64,000 nucleotides of DNA from Longilinea arvoryzae. GTDB lineage: Bacteria; Chloroflexota; Anaerolineae; Anaerolineales; Anaerolineaceae. The notes below the pieces were generated by a model. It did no database searches, was not told the origin of the DNA, and saw only the letters and a program-made list of their open reading frames with translations. The position numbers were made by a program, and so were the translations under genes. The stretch is from contig NZ_DF967972.1 of the NCBI RefSeq assembly GCF_001050235.1, positions 2,617,901 to 2,681,900 of the forward strand. The letters run 5' to 3'. Below, piece by piece: positions 37,253 through 46,339 of this stretch. Numbering within the stretch: the first letter of the stretch is position 1; every line of letters starts with the position of its first letter.

Positions 37253-38184
37253 GGTAATCCTTGATCAATCCGATGGGGTGAATCGCTGACCCTGGGCTGG
37301 TCCGCGGGAACCGGTTTTAAAATTTGAGCGATGACGATCGCGGCGAATATCAAACCATAACCGATCAATTGAACGGAAGTGGTGTTTTCCTGCAGGAAAA
37401 TATAGCCGAAAAGCGCGGCGAAAACGGACTCCATGCTCAGGATCAGCGCGGCGTCACTGGCAGGAGAATGCCTTTGACCGATTGCCTGAAGGGTATAACC
37501 AATCCCTCCGGAAATGATCCCGGCGTACAATAAAGCCCAACCCGCCTGCCACACGTTCGAGATCTGGAAAGGTTCGAAGAGAAAGCCAGACAGTAGATTC
37601 ACTATACCACAGATTGCAAATTGGCCGATGGAAAATGAGAGCACATTCATTTTACGAACCATGATGCCGATGAGGATGACATGCAGCGCCCAGAAAACGG
37701 CGCCGGCCAGTTCGTAAAGGTCGCCGCTCGAAAATCGCAACGCGCCGCCGGTATTGATGAACAGCATGCCGATCACGGCGATCCCGGCGGCCAGGAAGGT
37801 ATGCCAGCCGACGCGTTCCTGCCAGAAAACCCATAAGAAGAAAGGCACCAGAATGACATACAGGCCAGTGATGAAGCCGCCGTTTCCGGCCGAGGTGTAG
37901 CGCAGGCCAAGCTGCTGCAGGTTGGAGGCTATGGCGAGGAAAGCACCGGCCAGAATGACTCCGGGCAAGTTGGATTTCGAGATTTCCACCCGAAAATGAG
38001 CAAAAGGCAACAGAAAGGCCGCCGCCAGAAGAAAGCGGATGCCGTTGATCATCATTGGGCCCAGGAACTGAACGGCGATGCGTTGAGCGGCAAAGCCGCC
38101 ACCCCAGATGGCCGCCGTCAACAACAAAATGCCATCTGCCTGGTAACGGTTGAGTTGTAATTTCTGTTTTTCGAACACGATCAT
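37249..38184 (-). CDS. EamA-type (DMT superfamily) exporter
   Basis: The product of about 311 residues has ten hydrophobic helices in two EamA repeats; the first begins GILLLTAAIWGGGFAAQRIAV and the second GDLYELAGAVFWALHVILIGIMV. This is the drug/metabolite transporter layout. The substrate is unknown. The ATG at 38184 touches the AGGG that could serve as ribosome binding site; a GTG at 38178, six bases further on, may be the true start. It lies between a cysteine-rich HTH regulator (21 bases upstream) and the HD-GYP gene, overlapped by 4 bases. Confidence 0.85.
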   Translation of the reverse strand: MIVFEKQKLQLNRYQADGILLLTAAIWGGGFAAQRIAVQFLGPMMINGIRFLLAAAFLLPFAHFRVEISKSNLPGVILAGAFLAIASNLQQLGLRYTSAGNGGFITGLYVILVPFFLWVFWQERVGWHTFLAAGIAVIGMLFINTGGALRFSSGDLYELAGAVFWALHVILIGIMVRKMNVLSFSIGQFAICGIVNLLSGFLFEPFQISNVWQAGWALLYAGIISGGIGYTLQAIGQRHSPASDAALILSMESVFAALFGYIFLQENTTSVQLIGYGLIFAAIVIAQILKPVPADQPRVSDSPHRIDQGLP

Positions 38185-38205
38185 CCCTGTAATGAAACCG
38201 ATAAA

Positions 38206-38829
38206 TTATGAATGGGTAAACTGGCAACCAAAAATGCACACAGCCGGCAGGCCTTTGCCGGATTGGTAACAATCCTGAACTGCCACGCGCGCGCCGAGCA
38301 ATTCCTGCAGCATCAACCGGTCGATCTGGCATAGTTCGGGATGTTCTGAAAGAAGGACGGCATACGGGCAGTTGCCCAGGCGAACCTCGGGGCCGCCGCG
38401 GCGCGCCTCCCAGCGCGCCTGATAGGCATGTCGGTTGAGAAAGTCCACCGCCTGGTTCAGGCGCTGGGCCGGGGCGCCTGTGGTGATCGCCCCACCAATG
38501 CGCATCCTCGCGATTTTTGCGAGCGCTGCGCTGCGTTCCTCCGCTGCCTGAGCCGGGTCGATCAGGATGGACAATAAATCCGAAGAGAGTTCGGAAAGGT
38601 CGGACGGTTTCACTTTGGCGCTCAACCGGTAGCGTTTGGCGGGCCGCCCCGGGTGAGCCCGATCCGCGGCCGGTGGAATGGCCTCGATGGCCTGATCGGC
38701 GAGCAGCGAGTCGAGATGATAGCGGATGTTGGCAACCGTGGTATGCATCTGCTGGCTGAGTTCCGCCACGGACGCCGAACGCATATGGGCGATGGTTTCC
38801 AGAATCCGGTCGCGAGTCGACTCGTTCAT
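38206..38829 (-). CDS. Winged-helix regulator with a C-terminal cysteine cluster (SufR/ArsR-like)
   Basis: The 207-residue product starts with an ArsR/DeoR-type winged helix (RDRILETIAHMRSASVAELSQQM, TTVANIRYHLDSLL, HPGRPAKRYRLS) and ends with five cysteines spaced C-x12-C-x19-C-x10-C-x3-C. The first pair (NCPYAVLLSEHPELC) resembles the C-x12-C of SufR-type Fe-S regulators, so a metal or cluster ligand set is likely. It is divergent from nuoB, and a perfect palindrome AATTATCATAATT lies between the two starts. Likely targets are itself, the exporter downstream and perhaps the nuo genes. Confidence 0.82.
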   Translation of the reverse strand: MNESTRDRILETIAHMRSASVAELSQQMHTTVANIRYHLDSLLADQAIEAIPPAADRAHPGRPAKRYRLSAKVKPSDLSELSSDLLSILIDPAQAAEERSAALAKIARMRIGGAITTGAPAQRLNQAVDFLNRHAYQARWEARRGGPEVRLGNCPYAVLLSEHPELCQIDRLMLQELLGARVAVQDCYQSGKGLPAVCIFGCQFTHS

Positions 38830-38867
38830 GAGCTGATTTTACCCGAAAAATGAATTAAGATAAGAAA

Positions 38868-38880
38868 AATTATCATAATT
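38868..38880. promoter_or_regulatory. Palindromic candidate operator upstream of nuoB
   Basis: AATTAT-C-ATAATT is a perfect 13-base palindrome five bases before the -35 of the nuoB promoter and 39 bases from the start of the divergent regulator gene, a natural place for that regulator to bind. Confidence 0.4.
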
Positions 38881-38885
38881 GCAGC

Positions 38886-38913
38886 TTGACACCTGGTAGC
38901 CCGCGAGTACAAT
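38886..38913 (+). promoter_or_regulatory. Promoter of the nuo operon
   Basis: TTGACA (38886-38891) and TACAAT (38908-38913) with a 16-base spacer; the start codon of nuoB is 60 bases further on. Confidence 0.75.
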
Positions 38914-38972
38914 AAGGGTTAATTTGATCTAATTTGATCGATTGCCTATCCACTTCCCCCAGAAGGTGCCCA

Positions 38973-39662
38973 ATGAGTAACGAGGAATTATCCAAACCAG
39001 AGGTTCACATCCCTGCGGAGATGCAGAATCAAGTCGCTCTGACCACCCTGGACCGCATCTACGATTGGAGTCGGTCGAATTCGGTATGGCCAATGATGTT
39101 CGGGTTGGCCTGCTGCGCAATCGAGATGATCGCCATGGCCGCCAGCCGGTATGATTCGGCGCGTTTCGGCATGGAGGTCATGCGTCCCAGTCCACGCCAG
39201 AGTGATGTATTGCTGGTTTCCGGCACGGTGACCAAAAAGATGATTCCGCAGATCGTGCGTTTGTATAACCAGATGGCAGAGCCGCGCTACGTGATCGCGA
39301 TGGGGGCGTGCGCTTCCAGCGGTGGACCGTTCAAAGAGGGCTACAGCGTCGTCGCCGGCGTGGATAAATTCATCCCGGTGGATGTTTATATCCCGGGCTG
39401 CCCGCCGACCCCGAACGCACTTCTCAACGGTTTGATCACCTTGAAAAAGAAGATCGAACGCGAATCGATGAAGGAAGTATCCTGGTATAAAAAGGGATCC
39501 GGTGATGGGATCCCTGTGCCGGTATTGGGACCGGATCTGATCGACCTGCGCAAGACCGACCTCATCCGCGAAAAGTCCCGCCCCGCGACCGAACGAGAGA
39601 CTACCCAATCCGCCGGTGAAGAACCGACTGGCGATCCAAACACCGCTGCCCAGGAGGCGTGA
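38973..39662 (+). CDS. nuoB: NADH-quinone oxidoreductase subunit B
   Basis: NuoB carries the N2 4Fe-4S cluster, the last one before quinone in complex I. The 229-residue product has the cluster ligands in GLACCAIEM (two adjacent Cys), [11 protein letters not shown] and PGCPPTP, and the [17 protein letters not shown] motif. It lacks hydrogenase-type features. The C-terminal 50 residues are a hydrophilic extension rich in Thr, Glu and Pro. The frame is open from 38934, but AGAAGGTG fits the ATG at 38973. nuoCD begins 1 base past the stop. Confidence 0.94.
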   Translation: MSNEELSKPEVHIPAEMQNQVALTTLDRIYDWSRSNSVWPMMFGLACCAIEMIAMAASRYDSARFGMEVMRPSPRQSDVLLVSGTVTKKMIPQIVRLYNQMAEPRYVIAMGACASSGGPFKEGYSVVAGVDKFIPVDVYIPGCPPTPNALLNGLITLKKKIERESMKEVSWYKKGSGDGIPVPVLGPDLIDLRKTDLIREKSRPATERETTQSAGEEPTGDPNTAAQEA

Positions 39663-39663
39663 A

Positions 39664-41400
39664 ATGAGTGAAGAAACCATGCTGAACCCGATCGAAAACC
39701 TGGCAGCCCGTTTCCCCGAGGATTGGATCAAACCCGACCCGCGAACCGGTTATTCAGGTTATATCGTGAGCAAAGAACATCTGTTGGAATTCGCACGCAC
39801 CATGCGGGATGAATATGGCTTCGATTACCTGTCGATGGTCACGGCTGCCGATTACCTCGAAGAAGGCTTTCTGGAAATCATCTATTATGCCTACAAGATC
39901 GTCGGCGGGCCCGCGTTGGTCTATAAAGTTCAGGTTCCGCGCGATAATGCGATTGTCCCATCCTTGGTTGGACTGTACCCGGGCGTCGATTTTCAAGAGC
40001 GGGAAGTCTGGGATTTGTTCGGCGTGCGTTTCGAGGGGCATCCGGACCTGCGCCGAATTTTGACGTGGGAAGGTTTCGCAGGCCATCCGCTTCGCAAGGA
40101 TTGGAAAGAACCCTTCTACGAAGAAGATGTCAAGCCGTTCAAAAGCCGCTGGCCGGATGGCAAGCCCGTTTTCAGCGATAAGGAAAATCCCTTCGATAAT
40201 AACGTACAGTATCCGGTTGGATTCGATCCGGATCATTGGACTCCGGACGAGGACACCCTGATGTACGCCGGTCTGCTTCGAAAATCCAATGAAGAGTTCA
40301 AAACCGACCAACTGGTGGTCAATATGGGGCCTGCCCACCCTTCGACTCATGGCGTGTTCCGCATGGTGGTTTCGCTGGATGGAGAGTCGATCGTCGACTT
40401 AAAACCGGTGATGGGGTATATGCACCGTAATCACGAAAAGATCGGCGAACGGAACACCTTCCTTCAAAACATGCCGTATACCGACCGCCTGGATTATGTC
40501 ACCTCGATGATGAATAATTTCGGATATGCCCTGGCTGTCGAAAAACTGATGGGCATTCAGGTGACCGAACGCGCGGAATACATCCGGGTGTTGATGGCCG
40601 AGCTTACCCGTATCATGAACCACTTCTTCGCAACCGGATTTCTACTCAACGACCTGGGCGCATATTTCACCCCTTCGCTTTATGCGATCGAAGAGCGTGA
40701 ATTGATCCTGGACATCTTCGAAGAGGTATCCGGTTCGCGCATGATGTGCAACTATTTCCGCTTCGGCGGCGTGGTTCGGGATGTGTCAGACCATGTGTTA
40801 AAGAAGGTGCATGACCTGGTATACGACCGTCTGCCGCGTAAATTGGAAGGGCTGGATGCCTATCTGACCAATAATGAAATCCTGCGTTCACGCTGCGAAG
40901 GCGTGGGCGTGCTGACCGCCGAGCAAGCCATCTCCCTTTCGGCTGCGGGGCCTATTCTACGCGCATCCGGAGTACCGTATGACGTGCGCCGTGCCGATCC
41001 TTACAGTATCTACGACCGCCTGGAATTCGATGTGGTTACCGGAATGCATGGTGATATCTACGACCGCTACCTGGTGCGGCTCGAAGAAATCCGCCAAAGC
41101 ATCCGCATCATCAAACAGGTGCTGCGGGATATTCCCGAGGGGCCTATCCTGCCGGGAAAACCAGCCTATCAGGTTCGGGTTCCGGCCGGCGAAGCCTATG
41201 GACGCATCGAGGGCACGAAGGGCGAGTTGGGTTTCTACGTCGTCTCGAATGGCAAACCCAATCCGGCCCGGTATCATGTCCGGGCGCCAACTTTCATCAA
41301 CCTGACCTCCCTGGCGCCGATGTGCCGGGGCGAGAAAGTGGCCGATTCAGTCGTAATTCTGGGCTCGATCGATATCACCCTGGGTGAAGTGGACCGCTAG
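39664..41400 (+). CDS. nuoCD: NADH-quinone oxidoreductase fused subunits C and D
   Basis: One 578-residue chain joins NuoC (about 1-165, with [32 protein letters not shown]) to NuoD (about 205-578, with [24 protein letters not shown] and the quinone-site region). The fusion, as in Escherichia coli, makes the peripheral arm near the quinone chamber. No CxxC nickel ligands of group 4 hydrogenases occur at the NuoD ends, so this is complex I and not a hydrogenase. An AGGAGG site precedes the ATG at 39664. nuoI follows after 19 bases. Confidence 0.95.
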   Translation: MSEETMLNPIENLAARFPEDWIKPDPRTGYSGYIVSKEHLLEFARTMRDEYGFDYLSMVTAADYLEEGFLEIIYYAYKIVGGPALVYKVQVPRDNAIVPSLVGLYPGVDFQEREVWDLFGVRFEGHPDLRRILTWEGFAGHPLRKDWKEPFYEEDVKPFKSRWPDGKPVFSDKENPFDNNVQYPVGFDPDHWTPDEDTLMYAGLLRKSNEEFKTDQLVVNMGPAHPSTHGVFRMVVSLDGESIVDLKPVMGYMHRNHEKIGERNTFLQNMPYTDRLDYVTSMMNNFGYALAVEKLMGIQVTERAEYIRVLMAELTRIMNHFFATGFLLNDLGAYFTPSLYAIEERELILDIFEEVSGSRMMCNYFRFGGVVRDVSDHVLKKVHDLVYDRLPRKLEGLDAYLTNNEILRSRCEGVGVLTAEQAISLSAAGPILRASGVPYDVRRADPYSIYDRLEFDVVTGMHGDIYDRYLVRLEEIRQSIRIIKQVLRDIPEGPILPGKPAYQVRVPAGEAYGRIEGTKGELGFYVVSNGKPNPARYHVRAPTFINLTSLAPMCRGEKVADSVVILGSIDITLGEVDR

Positions 41401-41419
41401 AAAAGGCACGGAGGAAAGC

Positions 41420-42022
41420 ATGAAAAACTTCAGCAATCGTTTTGGGGTCATTCGCGGTCTTGGCATCACCCTGGGCCACTTCATTAACACGTACATCGTG
41501 GATATCAGGGAAGGGAAGAAGCGCTACGAGACTGCCGAGGGCATTCAGGAACGCACCCAGGCCAACACTCAAGGCATTTTCACGGTACAATATCCGGAGG
41601 AAAGAATACCCCTGCCGGAAGAATTCCGGGTACTGCCGTTCCTGGTCTATGACGAGGGGGAAAATGGCGCGAAGAACTTGCGCTGCACAGCCTGCGGCAT
41701 TTGCGCCAAGGTTTGCCCGCCGCAGTGCATCTGGATCGCCCGTGCGACGGATCCCGCCACCGGTAAACCCAGCCCACATCCGGCTGAATTTTCCATCGAC
41801 GTGGATATCTGTATGAACTGCGGTTTTTGCGCTGAATATTGTCCTTTCGACGCCATCAAGATGGATCATGATTTCGAGCTTGCGGGTTACGAACGGGGCG
41901 CGGCTCATCTTTTCAATAAGGAACACCTGATGAAACCCGCGTCTTATTATGAAAGCATCCGACCGGCAAACGCGGCTCGCGAAGCCGCCGCCCGGGCGGA
42001 AAAGGCAAAACCCAGACCCTGA
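41420..42022 (+). CDS. nuoI: NADH-quinone oxidoreductase subunit I
   Basis: NuoI is the two-cluster ferredoxin-like subunit that passes electrons to NuoB. The 200-residue product has two 4Fe-4S motifs: CTACGICAKVCPPQC (near 93-107) and CMNCGFCAEYCPFDA (near 133-147). The N-terminal helix (GLGITLGHFINTYI) is the amphipathic membrane-edge part. The GAGGAAAG site fits the ATG at 41420. The genes for NuoA, H, J-N and E-G are not next to it, so the rest of the complex must be encoded elsewhere. The downstream neighbour is a small CxxC protein. Confidence 0.93.
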   Translation: MKNFSNRFGVIRGLGITLGHFINTYIVDIREGKKRYETAEGIQERTQANTQGIFTVQYPEERIPLPEEFRVLPFLVYDEGENGAKNLRCTACGICAKVCPPQCIWIARATDPATGKPSPHPAEFSIDVDICMNCGFCAEYCPFDAIKMDHDFELAGYERGAAHLFNKEHLMKPASYYESIRPANAAREAAARAEKAKPRP

Positions 42023-42036
42023 CTCAGGACATTGCT

Positions 42037-42357
42037 ATGTACAACTCCGATACCGAACTGATGTTTCCAATGCGCGTGGCGCCCAGCCTGAAGACCACGC
42101 GCGGCGAATTGTGGTCGCAACTGGTGGAGGACGTCAGCCGTGAGGGCGCTGACCTGCGGGACCAATCCGCCTTTGTGCTGCTGATGGTTAAATTAGGCGG
42201 CTGTGTGGCCTGTAACTCCGATTCGTTTCGGGCCATGCGCGGCTGCACGCAGTGCGCCCGGCAGACCATCCGCCGGTATCGGGGGAGTGACCAGGATTTG
42301 TTGGCGCTTTTTCAGCAATATCGCGCCGATGTGGAGAACCATCTGAACAAAGGTTAA
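42037..42357 (+). CDS. Small protein with paired CxxC motifs, unknown function
   Basis: A 106-residue product with the cysteine pattern [20 protein letters not shown], that is two CxxC pairs 13 residues apart, enough for a zinc or iron-sulfur site. The rest is helical and charged, with no signal peptide. It begins 14 bases after nuoI and ends 47 bases before mrp, so it is co-transcribed with complex I genes and a possible cluster carrier. I do not recognise its family. A role in complex I assembly is only a guess from position. Confidence 0.7.
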   Translation: MYNSDTELMFPMRVAPSLKTTRGELWSQLVEDVSREGADLRDQSAFVLLMVKLGGCVACNSDSFRAMRGCTQCARQTIRRYRGSDQDLLALFQQYRADVENHLNKG

Positions 42358-42404
42358 CGATTGTTTCATCTTCGGGTAGAATTAGAGGTAGAAAGGACTG
42401 CATC

Positions 42405-43478
42405 ATGCCTGTCACAACCGAAGTTGTCATGGCGGCTTTGAGTAAAGTCGAGGAGCCTGAACTTCATAAAGATCTAGTTACCCTGAACATGGTTCAGGAT
42501 TTGAAAATTGAAGGTGGAAAGGTTAGTTTCGAAATAGTACTGACAACCCCTGCCTGCCCACTGCGGACCCGGATCGAAAAGGAAGCCCGACAGGCGGTTC
42601 TCGAGATCGCCGGCGTGAGCGACGTCGAAATTCGGATGAACGCGGATGTGCGTTCGGATGGCAAGCCGCGCGGCCTGATGAACCTGCCGGTGAAGAACGC
42701 TGTCGCGGTTGCCTCGGGTAAGGGAGGAGTCGGGAAAACCACCGTAGCCGTCAACCTGGCCGTCGCGCTGGCTCAATCCGGCGCCAAAGTTGGCCTGCTG
42801 GACGCGGATATCTACGGGCCGAACGTGCCGACCATGATGGGAGTGGACCATTTGCCTCCCTTCAACGACGGAAAGCTGATACCGGCTGAGACTTATGGCG
42901 TCAAGATGATGTCGATCGGTTTTATGGTGCCGCCCGGCAAACCGCTCATCTGGCGCGGACCGATGCTTCACTCGGCCATTCGCCAGTTCCTCAGCGATGT
43001 GGCCTGGGGTGAGTTGGACTATCTGATCATCGACATGCCGCCAGGTACGGGCGACGCACAATTAAGTCTGGCTCAAAGCCTGCCCCTGAGCGGCGGCGTG
43101 ATTGTCACCCTGCCGCAAATGGTCTCAGTCGAAGATGCAGCCCGCGGGCTGGCCATGTTCAATGAACTGAACGTGCCTGTTCTGGGCGTGATTGAGAATA
43201 TGAGCTATCTGGAATTGCCGGATGGCACGCGGGTGGAGGTTTTTGGAAAAGGCGGCGGCGAGCTGCTTTCAAAAAAGGAAAACGTGCCTTTCCTGGGCAC
43301 CATTCCCATGGACCCGGGTGTGCGCGCGGGCGGTGATGAAGGCAAACCAATCCTCGTTTCTCAGCCCCAGTCCGCTCCGGCAAAAGCGTTGCGATCTCTG
43401 GCGGAACAACTCGCGGCGCGCCTGTCGGTCAACGCCTTCGAGAACCAGCCAGATGTTTCGATCAATATCATAGGTTAA
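42405..43478 (+). CDS. mrp: Mrp/NBP35-family iron-sulfur cluster carrier ATPase
   Basis: The 357-residue product has an N-terminal MIP18 (DUF59) domain (about 1-85, [16 protein letters not shown]) and a P-loop domain with the deviant Walker [11 protein letters not shown] near residue 104-113, [14 protein letters not shown] and [15 protein letters not shown]. These proteins carry and donate 4Fe-4S clusters. The CxxC pair usually found after the ENMSY motif is replaced by [12 protein letters not shown], a variant also seen in actinobacterial members, so cluster binding may use other residues. Good AAAGGA site before the ATG. It follows nuo genes and precedes ricT by 5 bases. Confidence 0.93.
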   Translation: MPVTTEVVMAALSKVEEPELHKDLVTLNMVQDLKIEGGKVSFEIVLTTPACPLRTRIEKEARQAVLEIAGVSDVEIRMNADVRSDGKPRGLMNLPVKNAVAVASGKGGVGKTTVAVNLAVALAQSGAKVGLLDADIYGPNVPTMMGVDHLPPFNDGKLIPAETYGVKMMSIGFMVPPGKPLIWRGPMLHSAIRQFLSDVAWGELDYLIIDMPPGTGDAQLSLAQSLPLSGGVIVTLPQMVSVEDAARGLAMFNELNVPVLGVIENMSYLELPDGTRVEVFGKGGGELLSKKENVPFLGTIPMDPGVRAGGDEGKPILVSQPQSAPAKALRSLAEQLAARLSVNAFENQPDVSINIIG

Positions 43479-43483
43479 ATCAT

Positions 43484-44410
43484 ATGGAAGCTTCTGCACA
43501 GCCTTTTATCGTCGGCGTGCGTTTTTCGAAAGTCGGAAAAATCTACCATTTCGATGCCAGCCAGTTGCAAGATCTCAAGCTGGGGGATGTTGTTGTGGTC
43601 GAAACCAGCCGCGGCTGGCAATTGGGCGAGGTGGCGCACTTGGTTTCGGATCCAACCCCTCCACCGGACGGGGTTTGGAAGCAGGTGGATCGCAGGGCGA
43701 CCCCGCGCGATTTGCTCCTGCGGCAAACCTGGCAGCAGCGTGAAGTCGAGGTGATGGTCTCCTGCCGGGCGCGCGCCGCCGAATTGCGCCTGGACGGCGT
43801 CAAGATCGTCGCCTCCGAATACAGCTTCGATGGGACGCGGCTATCCATTCTCTTCAGCACTGAAAGCGAAGAGAAGGTGGATCTCAAATCGCTGCGCCAG
43901 GATATGCAGCGCCTGTATAACCATACGCAGGTGGAACTGCGCCAGATCGGCCCGCGGGATGTGGCCAAGATTATCGGCGGCATGGGCGCCTGCGGGCTCG
44001 AATCCCGGTGTTGTTCCAAATTTCTGACAGATTTCAGCTCGATTTCGATCCGCATGGCGAAGGAGCAGGGTATCTCGCTAACGCCGTCCGAAATCACGGG
44101 GATGTGCGGCCGTTTACGCTGCTGTTTGATCTATGAGTATGAGCAGTATGTAACCGCGCGCCAGGAACTGCCCAAGAAGAATAAACGGGTGGTGACGCCG
44201 CAGGGCGAAGGCAAGGTGATCGATGTCTATCCGCTGCGCGAAGCCGTGCTGGTCGAGCTTCCCGAAGTCGGTTACCGCGAGTTCACCAAAGCTGAAATCC
44301 AACCCGCGGAGGAACTGGAGAATTTCCAGAAGAAGGCTCAAAATCCATGCAGCGGACCGGGTGGGGAAGGCTGCGCGTGCGGCAAGGATGGAGCTCCCAA
44401 GGCAGAATGA
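43484..44410 (+). CDS. ricT: PSP1-domain protein RicT (YaaT-like)
   Basis: RicT is a subunit of a cytoplasmic complex that binds 4Fe-4S clusters and assists mRNA processing in Bacillus-type cells. The 308-residue product contains the full PSP1 signature: GGMGACGLESRCCSKFL, ISLTPSEITGMCGRLRCCLIYE, then a C-terminal cysteine-rich end (NPCSGPGGEGCACG). The four or five conserved cysteines in the core are the cluster ligands in the family. Partners RicA and RicF are not visible here. It starts 5 bases after mrp and its stop overlaps the next gene by ATGA. Confidence 0.92.
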   Translation: MEASAQPFIVGVRFSKVGKIYHFDASQLQDLKLGDVVVVETSRGWQLGEVAHLVSDPTPPPDGVWKQVDRRATPRDLLLRQTWQQREVEVMVSCRARAAELRLDGVKIVASEYSFDGTRLSILFSTESEEKVDLKSLRQDMQRLYNHTQVELRQIGPRDVAKIIGGMGACGLESRCCSKFLTDFSSISIRMAKEQGISLTPSEITGMCGRLRCCLIYEYEQYVTARQELPKKNKRVVTPQGEGKVIDVYPLREAVLVELPEVGYREFTKAEIQPAEELENFQKKAQNPCSGPGGEGCACGKDGAPKAE

Positions 44411-45132
44411 GTGATTTTTTAGAAGGCTGGGAAGGCTCGCAATTGATCCTGGTGGTCCTGGCGCACCCGGATGACCCGGAGTTCTTCTTAGGCGCGACCA
44501 TTGCCCGGTGGACCCATCTCGGCCACCGGGTAAGTTATTGCCTGCTGACGCGCGGCGATAAAGGCGCCAGTGATCCGCGCGTCGATCCCGTCGAACTCGG
44601 GCAGCGCCGAGAGAAAGAAGAACGCGCCGCTGCGGCCGTGCTGGGCGTAACGGATGTGCGATTTCTAGAATTCGGGGACGGCTGTTTGAGCCCGACCCTT
44701 GAGGCGCGGGAAGCGGTAACGCGGGTGATTCGCGATGTGCGGCCGGACATTCTGGTGACGTGCGATCCGTTGAATTATTTTCCGAGCGATCACAACATCA
44801 ACCATCCGGATCACCGCACCGCCGGGCAGATCGTTGTGGATGCGGCGTTCCCGGGGGCAGGCAGCCCGATGTACTACCCAGAAATGATCCAGGAGGGCTT
44901 GAAGCCGCATTCGGTAAAGGAAGTGTGGCTGTCATTGACCGCTCAACCGAATACCGTGATCGATGTGACCGAACACTGGTCGACTCGCATCCGCGCTCTT
45001 CACGAACATGTCAGCCAGATTCCGGATTATCAGAAACTGGATGAACGCCAGCGCAACCGGCGGACGCCGGACAGCACCGCGGAACATCCCCGCTATGAAG
45101 AGAAGTTCAAAAGGATCCAATTTTTGCCATGA
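44407..45132 (+). CDS. PIG-L family N-deacetylase
   Basis: The 241-residue product is a zinc-dependent LmbE/PIG-L amidase: the AHPDDPEFF motif (near residue 19) supplies His, Asp and Asp, and NHPDHRTAG (near 138) the third zinc ligand. In the family these remove acetyl groups from GlcNAc-like substrates. The frame is open upstream, but the ATG at 44407 overlaps the ricT stop (ATGA) and fits the family start. The next gene overlaps by ATGA too, so ricT, this gene and the M20 gene form a coupled set. The substrate is unknown. Confidence 0.9.
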   Translation: MSDFLEGWEGSQLILVVLAHPDDPEFFLGATIARWTHLGHRVSYCLLTRGDKGASDPRVDPVELGQRREKEERAAAAVLGVTDVRFLEFGDGCLSPTLEAREAVTRVIRDVRPDILVTCDPLNYFPSDHNINHPDHRTAGQIVVDAAFPGAGSPMYYPEMIQEGLKPHSVKEVWLSLTAQPNTVIDVTEHWSTRIRALHEHVSQIPDYQKLDERQRNRRTPDSTAEHPRYEEKFKRIQFLP

Positions 45133-46337
45133 ACCCACAGCCCAATTCTTTTCTGGCCGAAGCCAACGAATTATTTTCGTATAGCCGTGAAATTCGACGC
45201 GATTTGCACCGAAATCCTGAAATAGGGTTCCAGGAAGTGCGCACCGCCGGAATTGTCGCCAGGGAATTGGGCGGTTTGGGTCTCGAGGTATCCACCGGAA
45301 TTGGTGGAACCGGCGTGGTTGCACTGCTGGAAGGCGAAAAACCAGGGCCCGTGGTATTGCTGCGGTTCGATATGGACGCGCTGCCCATCCAGGAAGAGAC
45401 CGGCGCGGAATATGCCTCCATAAATCCAGGGGTAATGCACGCGTGTGGTCACGACGGCCATGTGGCGGTCGGTTTGACTGTGGCGCGCATATTGCATGCC
45501 CACCAGGATGAATTATCCGGAACGGTCAAGTTCGTTTTTCAACCTGCCGAGGAAGCCCTGGGCGGGGCAAAGCGAATCATCGAAGCGGGTGTTCTGCGCA
45601 ATCCCACGCCGGATTATTGCCTGGGCCTGCATTTGTGGAACACGAAACCGTTGGGCTGGTTGGGACTGACCAGCGGAGCCGTCATGGCCGGCGCGGATCT
45701 GTTTACCATCAAAATCAATGGCAAGGGTGGGCACGCCGCCATGCCCGAAATAACCCGCGATCCGATCGTTACCGCGGCCATGCTGGTCAACGCGCTGCAG
45801 AGCATCGTTTCCCGCAATGTTTCGCCCATGCAGTCCGCGGTTTTGAGCGTCACCCGGATCAATGGCGGCGAAACGTACAACGTCATTCCATCCCAGGTGG
45901 TCCTGGCCGGTACCGTACGGACCTATAATCCAACCACCCGCGATCTGATCCTCAAGCGGATGCAGAAGCAGGTGGATCTGGTATGCCAGGCGATGGAATG
46001 CAGCGGCGAATTGGAAATCAACCACCTGACGCCGGCAGTGGTGAACGATCCATGGGTCACCGAGCATCTTCAGGCCCTGGCGCAAAACGTCCTGCCTTCC
46101 GCTCAGATCGACACGGATTATCACACCACGATTTCCGAGGATATGGCTTACCTGATGCAGGACCACCGGAGTTGCTTCTTCTTTATCGGGTCCGCCAACC
46201 CGGTCAAGGGCCTGATCTACGGCCATCACCATCCGCGCTTCGATTTCGATGAGGCGGCGCTGCCCAATGCGGCGGCATTGATGGCTGCAGCCGCTTATAA
46301 TTTTCTACAGGAAAATTTGCCGGATCAAGGGAATTGA
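45129..46337 (+). CDS. M20 family amidohydrolase (hippurate hydrolase / IAA-amino-acid hydrolase type)
   Basis: The 402-residue product has the M20D hallmarks: RRDLHRNPEIGFQE, LRFDMDALPIQEETG, MHACGHDGHVAVGL, QPAEEALGGAKRIIEAG with the catalytic glutamate pair, and a lid domain (GGHAAMPEITRDPI). It ends with SANPVKGLIYGHHHPRFDFDE. Such enzymes cleave N-acyl amino acids or similar amides using two metal ions. The substrate is not determinable. It overlaps the PIG-L gene by four bases and its own TGA overlaps an upstream TTG candidate of the next gene. Confidence 0.93.
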   Translation: MNPQPNSFLAEANELFSYSREIRRDLHRNPEIGFQEVRTAGIVARELGGLGLEVSTGIGGTGVVALLEGEKPGPVVLLRFDMDALPIQEETGAEYASINPGVMHACGHDGHVAVGLTVARILHAHQDELSGTVKFVFQPAEEALGGAKRIIEAGVLRNPTPDYCLGLHLWNTKPLGWLGLTSGAVMAGADLFTIKINGKGGHAAMPEITRDPIVTAAMLVNALQSIVSRNVSPMQSAVLSVTRINGGETYNVIPSQVVLAGTVRTYNPTTRDLILKRMQKQVDLVCQAMECSGELEINHLTPAVVNDPWVTEHLQALAQNVLPSAQIDTDYHTTISEDMAYLMQDHRSCFFFIGSANPVKGLIYGHHHPRFDFDEAALPNAAALMAAAAYNFLQENLPDQGN

Positions 46338-46339
46338 TT

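Noticed and set aside
38973-42022. Group 4 membrane-bound hydrogenase instead of complex I
   Set aside because: The NuoD part lacks the two CxxC nickel-ligand motifs.
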